A stretch of DNA of 64,000 bases, from contig NZ_JASGBI010000001.1 of assembly GCF_030053425.1 (NCBI RefSeq), forward strand, positions 3,046,001 to 3,110,000, read 5' to 3'. The notes beneath the pieces are model-generated. The model saw only the letters and a program-made list of their open reading frames with translations, was not told the DNA's origin and ran no database searches. The DNA is from Lysobacter stagni (GTDB taxonomy: Bacteria; Pseudomonadota; Gammaproteobacteria; Xanthomonadales; Xanthomonadaceae). Every line of letters starts with the position of its first letter. The stretch's first letter is position 1. A program made the position numbers and the translations under genes. Below, piece after piece: positions 42,829-55,197 of the stretch.

Positions 42829-42864
42829 TTGCGTACGGCCGCGAAGGTAAATAGATTTTTACCT
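42829..42864 (+). promoter_or_regulatory. lexA promoter with LexA-type operator
   Basis: -35 TTGCGT (42829-42834), 17-nt spacer, -10 TAGATT (42852-42857). The -10 is embedded in a perfect inverted repeat AGGTAAA - TAGATT - TTTACCT (42845-42864), 14 nt before the lexA ATG. A repressor bound there would block RNA polymerase, fitting SOS autoregulation. The sequence differs from the E. coli SOS box (CTGT-N8-ACAG). Confidence 0.75.
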
Positions 42865-42878
42865 CTGCAGGAACTCCG

Positions 42879-43511
42879 ATGTCCGACCTCACCGCCCGCC
42901 AGGCCCAGATCCTGGCTTACATAAAGGCCCATGCCGAAGCCGAAGGCATGCCGCCCACGCTGCAGCAGATCGCCGATGCGTTCGGCTTCCGCCAGGCCTG
43001 CGCGGCGCACAAGCATGTGCGGCGCCTGCAGGAGGCCGGCGTGCTGGACGTGCGGCCGAACCAGGCGCGCGGCATCCGCCTCGCCGGGCCATCGCCCTCT
43101 GCGCGCACGCACCGGACGCGCGATGACGACCGCCTGACGCTCGCCGTACTCGGTCGCGTGGCCGCGGGTGCGCCCATCGGCGCCGACGCCGGCATCGAGC
43201 GCGAACTCCGCCTCGACCGCGCCCTGTTCTCCACCGCACCGGACTACCTGCTGCGCGTGCAGGGCGATTCGATGCGCGACGACGGCATCTTCGACGGCGA
43301 CCTGGTCGCGGTGAAACGCGCCCGCGACGCGCGCGACGGACAGGTCGTGATCGCGCGCATCGACGAGGAAATCACCATCAAGCGGCTGGAGCGCACAGCC
43401 CGGCGCATCCGCCTGCTGCCGCGCAATCCGGCCTATCCGCCCATCGAGATCCCGCCCGGCAGCGACTTCGCCATCGAAGGGCTCTACTGCGGCCTGGTGC
43501 GCCCCGACTGA
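42879..43511 (+). CDS. lexA: LexA repressor of the imuA-imuB-dnaE2 cassette
   Basis: 210 residues. LexA represses SOS genes and cleaves itself when RecA is activated. The winged helix is LTARQAQILAYIKAHAEAEGMPPTLQQIADAFGFRQACAAHKHVRRLQEAGVLDV. The autocleavage Ala-Gly lies in LGRVAAGAPIGADAG; the Ser/Lys dyad is Ser in GDSMRDDGIFDGD and Lys in LVAVKRARDARDGQ. It is probably the second LexA type (LexA2) that heads mutagenesis cassettes in pseudomonads and xanthomonads. ATG 42879 follows CAGGAACTCCG. The stop overlaps imuA by one base (TGATG). Confidence 0.93.
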   Translation: MSDLTARQAQILAYIKAHAEAEGMPPTLQQIADAFGFRQACAAHKHVRRLQEAGVLDVRPNQARGIRLAGPSPSARTHRTRDDDRLTLAVLGRVAAGAPIGADAGIERELRLDRALFSTAPDYLLRVQGDSMRDDGIFDGDLVAVKRARDARDGQVVIARIDEEITIKRLERTARRIRLLPRNPAYPPIEIPPGSDFAIEGLYCGLVRPD

Positions 43512-44134
43512 TGGCCGCCGAAGTCGTCCCGCTCGAATCGCTGCTCCTGGCACGTACCGTCTGGCGCGCCGGACGCAACGCGGCGGCCGCGCCGCTGGGC
43601 GAGACCACCGGTTTCGCCAATCTCGACACCCTGCTCCCGCATGGCGGCTGGCCGCACGGCGCGCTGACCGAACTGCTGATCCCGGCCGAAGGCGTGGGCG
43701 AACTCTCGCTGCTGATGCCCACGCTGTCGCGGATGACGCAGGCAGGGAAGCTGGTGGCGCTGATCGCGCCGCCGTTCTGCCCCTATGCGCCGGCATGGCA
43801 GCGCGCAGGCGTGGACCTGCGCCATCTGGAAATCGTGCGCGCCGATCCGCGCGGCGCGTTGTGGGCGTTCGAACAATGCCTGCGCAGCGCGGCGTTCGCG
43901 GCGGTACTCGGCTGGCCGACCAATGCCGACGGCCCGGCCCTGCGGCGGTTGCAGGTGGCCGCCGACAGTGGCGAATGCCTGGGCTTCGCCGTGCGCGACA
44001 GCCGCCATGCCGGCAACCCCTCGCCTGCCGCGCTGCGCATCGAACGCGTGGAAACAGCCTGGCGCGTGCGCAAATGCCGCGGCGGCCAGGTGCCCGCGCG
44101 CGGGTTCGCGCCGCCATCGGAGTTGGCGCGTTGA
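43511..44134 (+). CDS. imuA: ImuA, RecA-like accessory of translesion synthesis
   Basis: 207 residues. ImuA (SulA/RecA-like) works with ImuB and DnaE2 in damage-induced mutagenesis. The N-terminus VVPLESLLLARTVWRAGRNAAAAPLGETTGFANLDTLLPHGGWPHGALTELLIPAEGVGELSLLMPTL is characteristic: it has the RecA-like strand order but lacks a proper Walker A GxxGxGKT, so ATP hydrolysis is unlikely. WPTNADGPALRRLQVAAD and the basic C-terminus RVRKCRGGQVPARG also match. It is coupled to lexA and followed 9 nt later by imuB. Confidence 0.92.
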   Translation: MAAEVVPLESLLLARTVWRAGRNAAAAPLGETTGFANLDTLLPHGGWPHGALTELLIPAEGVGELSLLMPTLSRMTQAGKLVALIAPPFCPYAPAWQRAGVDLRHLEIVRADPRGALWAFEQCLRSAAFAAVLGWPTNADGPALRRLQVAADSGECLGFAVRDSRHAGNPSPAALRIERVETAWRVRKCRGGQVPARGFAPPSELAR

Positions 44135-44143
44135 GCGCCCGCC

Positions 44144-45565
44144 ATGCTCTGGGCCTGTCTCCAATTGCCGCATCTGGCGCTCGACGCCGTCCTCCGCCGC
44201 GTCGAGGACCCGCACCACCCGCTCGCGCTGGTGACGGGCCCCGCGCAGCTGCGCAGCCTGTTCGCGGTCAATGACGCCGCCGCCGAAGCCGGCCTGAAAC
44301 CCGGCATGCGCCTGACCGCCGCGCACGCGTTGTGCGCGCAGGTCGCGCTGCACGAGCACGATCCGAAGGCGCAGGCGCACTCGCACCGTTTCCTTGCCGC
44401 GTGGGCGTATCGCCACAGTTCGCTGGTCAGCCGGCAATGGCCGGGCGCGATCGTGCTGGAAGCCAGCGCCAGCTTCCGGCTGTTCGGCCCCTGGCCACGT
44501 TTCGAGAAACGACTGCGCGAGGACCTCGATGCGCTCGGCTTCCACCATCGCATCGCGCTGGCGCCCACACCGCGCGCGGCGCTGGTGTTCGCGATGCTGC
44601 GCGACGGCTTCGCGCTGTCCAGCGCAGAGGGTTTGCCCGGCACCCTGGACCGCGTGCCGGTGCGTCGCGCCGCCCTGCCCGGCGATGTCGGCGAACGCCT
44701 GCACCGCATGGGCGTGCGCACGCTGAAGGACCTGCGCGAACTGCCGCGCGATGGCCTGCGTCGCCGCTTCGGCATCGAACTGCTCGAACATCTGGACCGG
44801 CTGTACGGCGACGCCGACGATCCGCTGGAGTACTACCAGCCGCCGGACCATTTCGATGCGCGCGTCGAGATGGGCTACGAGGTCGAAAGCCATCAGGCAC
44901 TGCTGTTCCCGCTGCGCCGCCTGGTGCGCGATCTGGCGGTGTACCTGTCCTCGCGCGATGGCGGCGTGCAACGTTTCACGATGCGGCTCGAACATGAGGA
45001 AGGCCACACCGACGTGCCGGTCGGCATGCTCGCGGCCGAACGCGATGCCACGCTGCTGATGGACATCGCGCGCAACCGGCTGGAACAGGCATCGATCGAA
45101 AAACCCGTCGTCGGCCTGCGCCTTCTGGCGAAGGAACTGCCGCCGTTCGTGCCAGCCGCGCGCGATCTGTTCGACACGCGCCCGTCGCAGGCGGTGCCGT
45201 GGCCGCAACTGCGCGAACGCCTGCGCGCGCGGCTGGGCGACGATGCGGTGTACCGCATCGCACCGTCCGGCGACCCGCGCCCCGAGCGCGCGTGGCGGCG
45301 CGCCAGTGTCGATGACGATGCGGCCTGCGCGATGGATGCTCCCGTGCGCCCGCCACGCCCCACCTGGCTGCTGCCGCATCCGGTGCCGCTGCGGCAGCAC
45401 GCGCGCATCGTATCCGGCCCCGAACGGCTGGAAAGCGGCTGGTGGGACGGCGACGACGTGCGCCGCGACTACTACGTCCTCGAAACCCTGCATGGACAGC
45501 GCGCCTGGGCCTTCGCCGACCCGGGCAAACGCGACGGCTGGATGCTGCACGGCTGGTTCGCATGA
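44144..45565 (+). CDS. imuB: ImuB, inactive Y-family polymerase-like protein
   Basis: 473 residues. ImuB is the hub of the mutasome that links ImuA and DnaE2 to the sliding clamp. It has Y-family folds, but the catalytic acids are replaced: the first motif reads [14 protein letters not shown] instead of DxDxFFA and the second reads [11 protein letters not shown] instead of SxDE, so no polymerase activity is expected. Helix-hairpin-helix ([21 protein letters not shown]) and little-finger regions follow, then a C-terminal tail ending [19 protein letters not shown] (DUF6504-like). The stop overlaps the dnaE2 ATG (ATGA). Confidence 0.94.
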   Translation: MLWACLQLPHLALDAVLRRVEDPHHPLALVTGPAQLRSLFAVNDAAAEAGLKPGMRLTAAHALCAQVALHEHDPKAQAHSHRFLAAWAYRHSSLVSRQWPGAIVLEASASFRLFGPWPRFEKRLREDLDALGFHHRIALAPTPRAALVFAMLRDGFALSSAEGLPGTLDRVPVRRAALPGDVGERLHRMGVRTLKDLRELPRDGLRRRFGIELLEHLDRLYGDADDPLEYYQPPDHFDARVEMGYEVESHQALLFPLRRLVRDLAVYLSSRDGGVQRFTMRLEHEEGHTDVPVGMLAAERDATLLMDIARNRLEQASIEKPVVGLRLLAKELPPFVPAARDLFDTRPSQAVPWPQLRERLRARLGDDAVYRIAPSGDPRPERAWRRASVDDDAACAMDAPVRPPRPTWLLPHPVPLRQHARIVSGPERLESGWWDGDDVRRDYYVLETLHGQRAWAFADPGKRDGWMLHGWFA

Positions 45566-48500
45566 GCTGGGACGACGCCATCGACGGCGTCGACCGCGAC
45601 ACGCCCGGCGATCGCGTGCCGCGCGCGCTGCAGGTCGCCGTGCGCCTGCGCGAAGCCGCCAACGACGACCTCGACGACGACGCCCCGCCCTACGCCGAAC
45701 TGCACTGCCTGTCGGACTTCAGCTTCCTGCGCGGCGCGGCGAGCGCGGAGGAACTGTTCGACCGCGCACGCCACTGCGGCTACCGCGCCCTGGCCATCAC
45801 CGACGAATGTTCGCTGGCCGGCATCGTGCGCGCGCTGGAAGCCTCGCTCGCCACCGGCGTGCGCCTGATCGTCGGCAGCGAATTCCACCTGCGCGACGCC
45901 ACGCGCTTCGTGCTGCTGGTGGAGAACGCCGCCGGCTACACGCGCCTGTGCGAACTGATCACGCGCGGGCGCCGCGCCGCCGACAAGGGCACGTACCGGC
46001 TGGATCGCGCCGACGTCGAAGCGGTCTTCGCCGATGGCAACGGCGTGTTCGCGCTGTGGCTGCCGGATCGCACACCGGGCACGTCGCCCGATTCCACCTC
46101 CGGACGCTGGCTGCAATCGGTATTCGGCGAACGCGTCCACCTGGCCATCGGACTGCACCGCGAGCAGGACGATGAAGCGCGTCTGCAGGCGCTGCTGTCG
46201 CTGGCATCGGAACTGCGCATGACGCCCGTCGCCACCGGCGACGTGCACATGGCGGTGCGGCGCCAGCGCACCCTGCAGGACACCATGACCGCGATCCGCC
46301 ACGGCCTGCCGCTGTCGGAATGCGGCGCGCACCTGTTCCGCAACGGCGAACGACACCTGCGTGCACGACGCACGCTGGGCAACATCCATCCGCCCGCGCT
46401 GCTGCAGGCCGCCGTCGCGCTGGCGGAGCGCTGCACGTTCGACCTGCAGAAAGACATCCATTACGACTACCCCTTCGAGCTGGTGCCCGAAGGCGAAACA
46501 CCGACCTCACACCTGCGCGCGCTGACCTTCGCCGGCATGCGCAACCGCTGGCCGGAGGGCACGCCGGACAAGGTCGTGCGGCAGATCGAATCCGAGCTGG
46601 CGCTCATCGCCGAGCTCAAGTACGAGGCGTTCTTCCTGACGGTGGAAGACATCGTCCGCTTCGCGCGCAGCCGCGACATCCTGTGCCAGGGCCGCGGCTC
46701 ATCGGCCAATTCCGCAGTGTGCTACGCGCTGGGCATCACCTCGGTGAACCCGGAGGAAAGCCGCCTGCTGATGGCGCGTTTCCTGTCGCGGGAACGCAAC
46801 GAGCCGCCCGACATCGACGTGGACTTCGAACACGAACGCCGCGAGGAAGTGCTGCAGTACGTCTACGCCAAGTACGGCCGCGACCGCGCCGCGCTGGCCG
46901 CCACGGTCATCCGCTACCGCGGCAAGAGCGCCGTGCGCGATGTCGCCAAGGCCTTCGGCCTGCCGCCGGACCAGATCGCGCTGCTGGCCAACTGCCATGG
47001 CTGGGGCAACGGCGGCACGCCGATGGAACAGCGCCTGGTCGAAGCGGGGTTCGATCCGGACAACCCGCTGATCGCACGCGTGCTCGCCATAACCGACGAA
47101 CTGGAGAACCACCCGCGCCACCTGTCGCAGCACGTCGGCGGCTTCGTCATCTCGCAGGAACCGCTGTCCACCGTGGTACCGGTGGAGAACGCCGCGATGG
47201 ACGACCGCACCATCATCCAGTGGGACAAGGACGACCTGGAGACGATGAAGCTGCTCAAGGTCGACTGCCTGGCACTGGGCATGCTGACCTGCATCCGCAA
47301 GGCCATCGCGCTGGTGTCGAAGCACCGCGGCCGCGACATCGACATGGCCCTGCTGCCGGCCGGCGACAAACCCACCTACGCGATGATCCAGCGCGCCGAC
47401 ACGGTGGGCGTGTTCCAGATCGAATCGCGCGCGCAGATGACGATGCTGCCGCGATTGAAGCCGAAGAACTTCTACGACCTGGTGGTGGAGGTCGCCATCG
47501 TGCGGCCAGGGCCGATCCAGGGCGGCATGGTGCACCCGTACCTGCGACGCCGCATGGGCAAGGAAAAGGTGGAATACCCCTCGCCGGAAGTGGAGGAAAT
47601 CCTCAAGCCAACGCTCGGCGTGCCGCTGTTCCAGGAACAGGTGATGGAACTGGTGATGCACGCCGGCTACAGCGACAGCGAAGCCGACCAGCTGCGGCGT
47701 TCGATGGCGGCCTGGCGCGTGGGCGGCGACATGGAACCCCACCGCGAACGCATCCGCGACTGCATGCGCGGCAAAGGTTATGCGGAAGCGTTCATCGAGC
47801 AGATCTTCGAGCAGATCAAGGGATTCGGTTCATACGGCTTCCCGCAGAGCCACGCGGCCTCGTTCGCCAAGCTGGTCTACGTGAGCTGCTGGCTCAAGCG
47901 ACACGAACCGGCGGCCTTCGCCTGCGCGCTGCTCAACGCGCAGCCGATGGGGTTCTACTCCACCAGCCAGATCGTGCAGGACGCCCGCCGCGGCGCGCCG
48001 CAACGGGCCGCGGACGAATTCGAAAGCGAGGCGGAACGTGCGCTCGCGATGCGCGAAGCCGTCGGGATACTGCCCGTGGACGTGATGCACAGCGACTGGG
48101 ACTGCACGCTGGTCGGCGGCACGCACTTCGACGACGCGCGCAACGTGCAGCCGGCGATCCGCCTTGGCCTGCGCGAGGTGCGCGGCCTGTCCGAAGACGC
48201 CGGCCATGCCATCGTCGCCGCACGCACGCGACGCGCGTTCGACGATCTGCAGGACCTGCGCCTTCGCGCGCGACTGGACGACAAGGCCTGCAACGCGCTG
48301 GCCGAATCCAATGCCCTGCGGGGACTGGTCGGCAATCGCCATGTCGCACGCTGGGCGGTGGCCGGCCTGGAACACCGCCGGCCGCTGCTGCCCGGCAGCC
48401 CGCGCGAGGACGGGATCGACCTGCCCGCCCCGCGCATCGGCGAGGAAATCCTGTCGGATTACCGCGCCACCGGCCTGAGCCTGGCCTCGCACCCGATGGC

Positions 48501-48852
48501 GCTGCTGCGCCCGCAGATGCAGGCGCGTCGCATCAAGGGTTCACGCGACCTGCGCGAGATGCGCCACGGCCGCGGCGTGCATGTCGCCGGACTGGTCACG
48601 CAGCGCCAGCGCCCCGCCACCGCCAAGGGCACCATCTTCGTCACGCTGGAGGACGAGCACGGCATGATCAACGTGATCGTCTGGCCCGACCTCGCCGCAC
48701 GCCAGCGCAAGCCGCTGCTCGATTCCACGCTGCTGTCCGTGCGCGGCCGCTGGGAACGCGTGGACGGCGTGGAGCACCTGATCGCCGGACAACTGCAGGA
48801 CCTCAGCCCGCTGCTGGGCGAACTGCAGACACCGTCGCGGGATTTCCGCTAG
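45562..48852 (+). CDS. dnaE2: error-prone DNA polymerase DnaE2 (ImuC)
   Basis: 1096 residues, the DnaE2 length. This C-family polymerase performs error-prone translesion synthesis. An N-terminal PHP domain ([25 protein letters not shown]) leads into the palm with catalytic aspartates in [16 protein letters not shown]; other core motifs are [19 protein letters not shown] and [17 protein letters not shown]. The tandem helix-hairpin-helix region and an OB fold ([37 protein letters not shown]) close the protein. ATG 45562 overlaps the imuB stop, giving MSWDDAIDG. The tight lexA-imuA-imuB-dnaE2 packing implies one SOS-controlled transcript. Confidence 0.96.
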   Translation: MSWDDAIDGVDRDTPGDRVPRALQVAVRLREAANDDLDDDAPPYAELHCLSDFSFLRGAASAEELFDRARHCGYRALAITDECSLAGIVRALEASLATGVRLIVGSEFHLRDATRFVLLVENAAGYTRLCELITRGRRAADKGTYRLDRADVEAVFADGNGVFALWLPDRTPGTSPDSTSGRWLQSVFGERVHLAIGLHREQDDEARLQALLSLASELRMTPVATGDVHMAVRRQRTLQDTMTAIRHGLPLSECGAHLFRNGERHLRARRTLGNIHPPALLQAAVALAERCTFDLQKDIHYDYPFELVPEGETPTSHLRALTFAGMRNRWPEGTPDKVVRQIESELALIAELKYEAFFLTVEDIVRFARSRDILCQGRGSSANSAVCYALGITSVNPEESRLLMARFLSRERNEPPDIDVDFEHERREEVLQYVYAKYGRDRAALAATVIRYRGKSAVRDVAKAFGLPPDQIALLANCHGWGNGGTPMEQRLVEAGFDPDNPLIARVLAITDELENHPRHLSQHVGGFVISQEPLSTVVPVENAAMDDRTIIQWDKDDLETMKLLKVDCLALGMLTCIRKAIALVSKHRGRDIDMALLPAGDKPTYAMIQRADTVGVFQIESRAQMTMLPRLKPKNFYDLVVEVAIVRPGPIQGGMVHPYLRRRMGKEKVEYPSPEVEEILKPTLGVPLFQEQVMELVMHAGYSDSEADQLRRSMAAWRVGGDMEPHRERIRDCMRGKGYAEAFIEQIFEQIKGFGSYGFPQSHAASFAKLVYVSCWLKRHEPAAFACALLNAQPMGFYSTSQIVQDARRGAPQRAADEFESEAERALAMREAVGILPVDVMHSDWDCTLVGGTHFDDARNVQPAIRLGLREVRGLSEDAGHAIVAARTRRAFDDLQDLRLRARLDDKACNALAESNALRGLVGNRHVARWAVAGLEHRRPLLPGSPREDGIDLPAPRIGEEILSDYRATGLSLASHPMALLRPQMQARRIKGSRDLREMRHGRGVHVAGLVTQRQRPATAKGTIFVTLEDEHGMINVIVWPDLAARQRKPLLDSTLLSVRGRWERVDGVEHLIAGQLQDLSPLLGELQTPSRDFR

Positions 48853-48874
48853 CAGATCGGTTGGCTTCTGTGCT

Positions 48875-49003
48875 GTCATCCCCGCGAAGGCGGGGATCCA
48901 ACTTGCCAGTGTTGCGTCCTTTCCGGAGAGCGTGATGTCGCGGACGGTTGGATGTTCGGCTCCGCCGAAGTAAAGCGGGGCTCGCCTTCGCGGGAATGAC
49001 GGC
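48875..49003. repeat. composite two-hairpin extragenic repeat (dnaE2-GH3 gap)
   Basis: TCATCCCCGC GAAG GCGGGGATCC and a degenerate GCGGGGCTCGCC TTCGCGGGAATGAC about 75 nt later. The gap to the GH3 gene stop (49061) otherwise holds nothing I can identify. Confidence 0.65.
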
Positions 49004-49060
49004 AGGTCTGCTGAAGCGGGCGCGCGACCTTCCGCGCGCCCGCCTCCACCCATGCGCCCC

Positions 49061-51610
<2,550 letters not shown>

Positions 51611-51687
51611 GTTCAGGCCTCTCTGCGTTCCGGTTCGTTGCCAAGGGGACGCCCGCGCCATCGGGCGCGGACGGACGTGCGGTTGTG

Positions 51688-53208
51688 TCAGGCCGAGACC
51701 AACGGCTTGCGCGCGCCCCATACTTCGGGCGGGGCCTTGCAGTACTGCTCGATGAACGCCTGTTGCGATGGCATCCCGGTGACGGTCTGGTCGATGCGCT
51801 GGCGCAGCGACGACAGGAACTTGCGCATGTCGTCGTCGCCCAGCGTTTCCGACAGCGGGTGATGCTGCGCCGGGACGATGCCTTGGCCCAGCATCACGTG
51901 CGTCCACGAGTCCACGCGGAACAGCTCGTTGGCGCCCTGCCACGCGTGCGCACGTTCGCGCCATGCACGCAGTCGGATCGACAGCGAATCGGGCAGTTCC
52001 ATCTCGCGGCAGGCCTTCCACATCGGCTCGTCGCGCTGGTTGGCGTGGTAGTGCAGGATGATGAAGTCGCGCACGTGCTCCATCTCGATGCGGCTGGTCT
52101 CGTTGAACACGTCCACCAGAGCCGGCGGAATGCCGTCGAAGGGGAACAGTTCGACCAGGCGCACGATGGCGCTCATGCCCAGGTGGATGCTGGTCGATTC
52201 CAGCGGCTCGATGAAGCCGCTGGCCAGGCCCAGCGACACTACGTTCTTGTTCCATGCCTTCAGGCGCCGACCGCTGCGGAACGGCACCAGCCACGGGTCC
52301 TTGATGGGCGGCGCGACGGCGTCCTTCAGCAGGCGTGCGCGTGCTTCGTCGTCGGACATGTGGCGGCTGGAGAACACCCAGCCGGTACCCACGCGATGCT
52401 GCAGCGGAATGTTCCAGCGCCAGCCGGCCTCATGCGCGATCGCGCGCGTGTACGGTCCCGGCGGTCCCAGCGATTCGGTCTGCACCGCGACCGCGCGGTC
52501 GCACGGCAGCCACTGGTTCCAGTCTTCATAACCCGACTTCAGCGTCTGCTCGATCAGCAGCCCGCGGAAACCGGTGCAGTCGATGAACAGGTCGCCTTCG
52601 ATCACCTTCCCGTCTTCCAGCACCAGCGATTCGATGTAGCCCGATTCGCCGTTCTGCTTCACCTCGCGGATCTTGCCTTCGATGCGCTTGAGGCCGTAGC
52701 TCTCGGCCTTGCCGCGCAGGAAGCGCGCGTACAGGCCGGCGTCCAGGTGGTAGGCGTAATTGACCTGCGGCGTGGTCTGCAGCGTGAACTGGTCCTTGCG
52801 TGAGGCCACGGTCTCCAGGCAGTAGTCGCCGAGTTCGGACGACATGCCACGGCGCAGGCTGTCCAACCAGAAATGGTGGAACCCACACACCAGCGTGCTG
52901 GAGCCGGTGATGCCGAACGGATGGAAGAAGTGGTCGCCGGGGCGACGCCAGTTCTCGAACGAGATCGACAGCTTGAACGTTCCGGCGACGGCACGCAGGA
53001 ACTCCTGTTCGTCGATCTGCAGGAAACGGTGGAAGTTGCGGATCGGCGGCACCGTCGATTCGCCCACGCCCACCGTACCGATCTGTTCGGACTCGACCAG
53101 CACCACGTCCAGCCGCTCGCGGAACTGGTGCGTCAATGCCGTGGCGGCCAGCCAGCCCGCCGTGCCACCGCCCGCGATCACCACCTTGCGAATCCTGCCC
53201 TTCTCCAC
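51688..53208 (-). CDS. flavin-dependent tryptophan-halogenase-like protein
   Basis: 506 residues. It has the FAD-binding GGGTAGWLAA, the family motif GWRWNIPLQHRVGTGWVFSS (GWxWxIPL), and K79 in GTFKLSISFENW, the same position as catalytic Lys79 of PrnA. GFIEPLESTSIHL is also conserved. True halogenases attack tryptophan or indoles with HOCl formed from FADH2, O2 and chloride, but homologues in TonB-receptor carbohydrate loci of xanthomonads, caulobacters and alteromonads have no proven substrate. The start is GTG 53208 with GGGAGGGGCAG ahead of it. It sits between the cupin-like protein and the GH3 enzyme on the same strand. Confidence 0.88.
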   Translation of the reverse strand: MEKGRIRKVVIAGGGTAGWLAATALTHQFRERLDVVLVESEQIGTVGVGESTVPPIRNFHRFLQIDEQEFLRAVAGTFKLSISFENWRRPGDHFFHPFGITGSSTLVCGFHHFWLDSLRRGMSSELGDYCLETVASRKDQFTLQTTPQVNYAYHLDAGLYARFLRGKAESYGLKRIEGKIREVKQNGESGYIESLVLEDGKVIEGDLFIDCTGFRGLLIEQTLKSGYEDWNQWLPCDRAVAVQTESLGPPGPYTRAIAHEAGWRWNIPLQHRVGTGWVFSSRHMSDDEARARLLKDAVAPPIKDPWLVPFRSGRRLKAWNKNVVSLGLASGFIEPLESTSIHLGMSAIVRLVELFPFDGIPPALVDVFNETSRIEMEHVRDFIILHYHANQRDEPMWKACREMELPDSLSIRLRAWRERAHAWQGANELFRVDSWTHVMLGQGIVPAQHHPLSETLGDDDMRKFLSSLRQRIDQTVTGMPSQQAFIEQYCKAPPEVWGARKPLVSA

Positions 53209-53250
53209 CTGCCCCTCCCATCTGTCGCAATGGAGCCGGGACGCCCCGGC

Positions 53251-54270
53251 TCAACGATTGAGTTTGGCGATCAGCATCGCGCGCAGCTGCCGCGCGAGCT
53301 TCTCGTCGACCGGCCCCAGCACGTTGCGCGCCGCTTCGGGCAGGTGCCCGCCGGCGCGGTCGGCGGGGCCGAACACGTAGTGATCGAAGATCTCGCGCCA
53401 GGCCTGCTTCTCGCGTTCGGGCCGGTCGCGGATGGTCCACAGTGCGTGGTAAAGCGCATGCATCGGCGTGGGAACGTACGCCGGCACGCTGTTCCACCAG
53501 TAGTTCACGAGCACGGTGAACGGATCCAGCCCTTGCACGTGGTGCCACCACAGGCTGGGAATGAAGATCGCATCGCCGGGTTCGAGCACGGCGGTCTGGC
53601 CGGCAGCCAGCGCGTCGCGGAAGCCGGGGAAACGTTCGAAATCCGGTGCGCTGAAATCGACCACGCTCACCGCCTGCCCGCCGGGCGTCGGTTCCAGTGG
53701 GCCGGGATAGAGGTTGCCGATCTGCTCCGTCGGAAACAGGGTGAAGCGGCGGCGGCCCACGGCCGCGCAGGCGATGTTGCTCATCGCGTCGTAGTGGCAC
53801 GACGCAGTGACGCGGTTGCCGATCCAGATGCTGGGCGGCGCATCGATGCCGCGCGCCGCAAGGTCCAGGTCGTTGTCGGCACGCAGGCCGGGAAAACGCG
53901 TATCGACCAGCAATGATGCGACGTAATACGTGGGCGGGCGCGCGTCGTCGGCGTGCGCCGCGATGCCATCGAGCACCGTGCCCAGGTCGCTGCGCCGCAC
54001 CTCGCAGTTGATGTCGGTGAAATCGGCGGTGTAGAACGGCCGCCCGGCGACGTCGGGATCGCCCCACGAATACGTGACGGGTTCTCCGTTGTAGAAGCCG
54101 CGCAGGTACTCCATCGCCTCGCGCATCGAACGCTGGCCGGCCTGGACCAGTCTCCAGTTCCGCACCAGCCCGCGCAGCACTACCGGCGTACCCGACGCGA
54201 CCAGCTCGTCGAGCGGCAACGCGTCCGCGGCGACCTCGATCTCGCGAATGCGGCCGGCGACTTCGACCAT
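53251..54270 (-). CDS. cupin-like (JmjC-type) domain protein
   Basis: 339 residues. The JmjC/cupin-8 fold is indicated by WIGNRVTASCHYDAMSNIACAAVGRRRFTLFP, with the iron ligands H-x-D in CHYD, and the distal His in IFIPSLWWHHVQGLDPFTVLVNYWW. Such proteins are 2-oxoglutarate/Fe(II) oxygenases, usually hydroxylating proteins. This subfamily regularly lies beside SapC and tryptophan-halogenase-like genes in TonB-receptor loci; its substrate is unknown. The ATG overlaps the sapC stop by one base (TGATG), so they are coupled. A 42-nt gap separates its stop from the halogenase-like GTG. Confidence 0.88.
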   Translation of the reverse strand: MVEVAGRIREIEVAADALPLDELVASGTPVVLRGLVRNWRLVQAGQRSMREAMEYLRGFYNGEPVTYSWGDPDVAGRPFYTADFTDINCEVRRSDLGTVLDGIAAHADDARPPTYYVASLLVDTRFPGLRADNDLDLAARGIDAPPSIWIGNRVTASCHYDAMSNIACAAVGRRRFTLFPTEQIGNLYPGPLEPTPGGQAVSVVDFSAPDFERFPGFRDALAAGQTAVLEPGDAIFIPSLWWHHVQGLDPFTVLVNYWWNSVPAYVPTPMHALYHALWTIRDRPEREKQAWREIFDHYVFGPADRAGGHLPEAARNVLGPVDEKLARQLRAMLIAKLNR

Positions 54271-55013
54271 CAGGCGTTCTCCGCCTGGCGCAGCCGTCGC
54301 TGCTTCTCGGCCATCATGCGACGCAGGTTGTGCAGCGATGCCAGCACGAGGAACGCGCCCTCCAGATACCCCGCCTGGTGCAGGCGATGCAACGCCTGGG
54401 CGTCCAGCGAAGCCAGGCGTTCACGGTCGATGCCGTGCAGGCCGGTCAGGTTGACGCGGTGCGTGTCGTCGATCTGCAGGTCCAGTTTCAGTGGCTGGAT
54501 CAGTTGCAGGGCATCGAGCGCGTCGAACATCGCCTGCCCCGCATCGACACCGTCGCGGATGCCACGCAGGACGGCTGCGATGTGATCCAGGTACGGGCTG
54601 TTTCCGCCATGCGGCAGGAACACCGGCTCGCCTTCACCCGCGCGAACGCGCGGATGCTCCATGTCGACGTGGATGACCGGCTCGCGACGCAGTTCGCCGT
54701 CGATGCGTTGTTCCTGGAAACCGATCAGGAACGGGCCCTTCGCGACCGCGCCGGGCAGATAGGTGGCGTTCCAGCGTTCGTCCTGCAGGAACAGGTTTTC
54801 CTTCTGGTCGAAACCCAGCAGCGCCACCGCCTGCCACTGGCCCGTCTCGCCGGTCTGACGGCGGAAGAAGATGGGGTACTCGCGCTGGAGTTCGGCGAAC
54901 TCCGTGGGAAACGCCGGCACCATGCCGGTCTCGTCGCCGAATTCGCGACCGAAGCGCGTGACCACGCGCAGGTCCTTGTGCGTGATGTTGTTGAGCAGTT
55001 CGTATCGTGCCAT
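54270..55013 (-). CDS. SapC family protein
   Basis: 247 residues, no signal peptide or membrane segment seen. SapC-family proteins were named after a Campylobacter S-layer-associated product; their role is unknown, and in xanthomonads they are found next to TonB-dependent receptors of the carbohydrate type. Typical stretches are YELLNNITHKDLRVV, VPAFPTEFAELQREYPIFFRR, ALLGFDQKENLFLQDERWNATYLPGAV and PFLIGFQE. It lies 184 nt downstream of the receptor gene, beyond two strong hairpins, and is coupled to the JmjC-like gene. Confidence 0.9.
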   Translation of the reverse strand: MARYELLNNITHKDLRVVTRFGREFGDETGMVPAFPTEFAELQREYPIFFRRQTGETGQWQAVALLGFDQKENLFLQDERWNATYLPGAVAKGPFLIGFQEQRIDGELRREPVIHVDMEHPRVRAGEGEPVFLPHGGNSPYLDHIAAVLRGIRDGVDAGQAMFDALDALQLIQPLKLDLQIDDTHRVNLTGLHGIDRERLASLDAQALHRLHQAGYLEGAFLVLASLHNLRRMMAEKQRRLRQAENA

Positions 55014-55133
55014 GAGGTTCGCGATGGGCGGGTCCGCGTGATGTTATGCGCCTCCTCCGCGGGGAAGGAAAGAGCCCGTCGCCTTCACCCGCGCACGCGG
55101 CCGTGCCGCACGCGTGGACCACCCCGTCAGGCA

Positions 55134-55159
55134 GGGACCGTCGCGGCTGCGACGGTCCC
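55134..55159 (-). terminator. hairpin between receptor gene and sapC (outer)
   Basis: GGGACCGTCGC GGCT GCGACGGTCCC: a perfect 11-bp stem without a T-run. With 55168-55192 it forms a double hairpin that may damp transcription or protect the receptor mRNA 3' end. Confidence 0.6.
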
Positions 55160-55167
55160 CGGCCCGA

Positions 55168-55192
55168 CACGGCATCCGCGACGGATGCCGTG
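55168..55192 (-). terminator. hairpin directly after the receptor gene
   Basis: CACGGCATCC GCGAC GGATGCCGTG: a 10-bp stem ending 5 nt from the receptor stop codon. No T-run on the minus strand. Confidence 0.6.
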
Positions 55193-55197
55193 CGAGA

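Noticed and set aside
42694..42878. tmRNA gene (ssrA) next to smpB
   Set aside because: No tRNA-like ends or tag frame; the region holds two hairpins and the lexA promoter.
44144..45565. imuB as an active Y-family polymerase (DinB)
   Set aside because: Catalytic Asp and Glu positions are replaced and the gene is embedded in an imuA-dnaE2 cassette.
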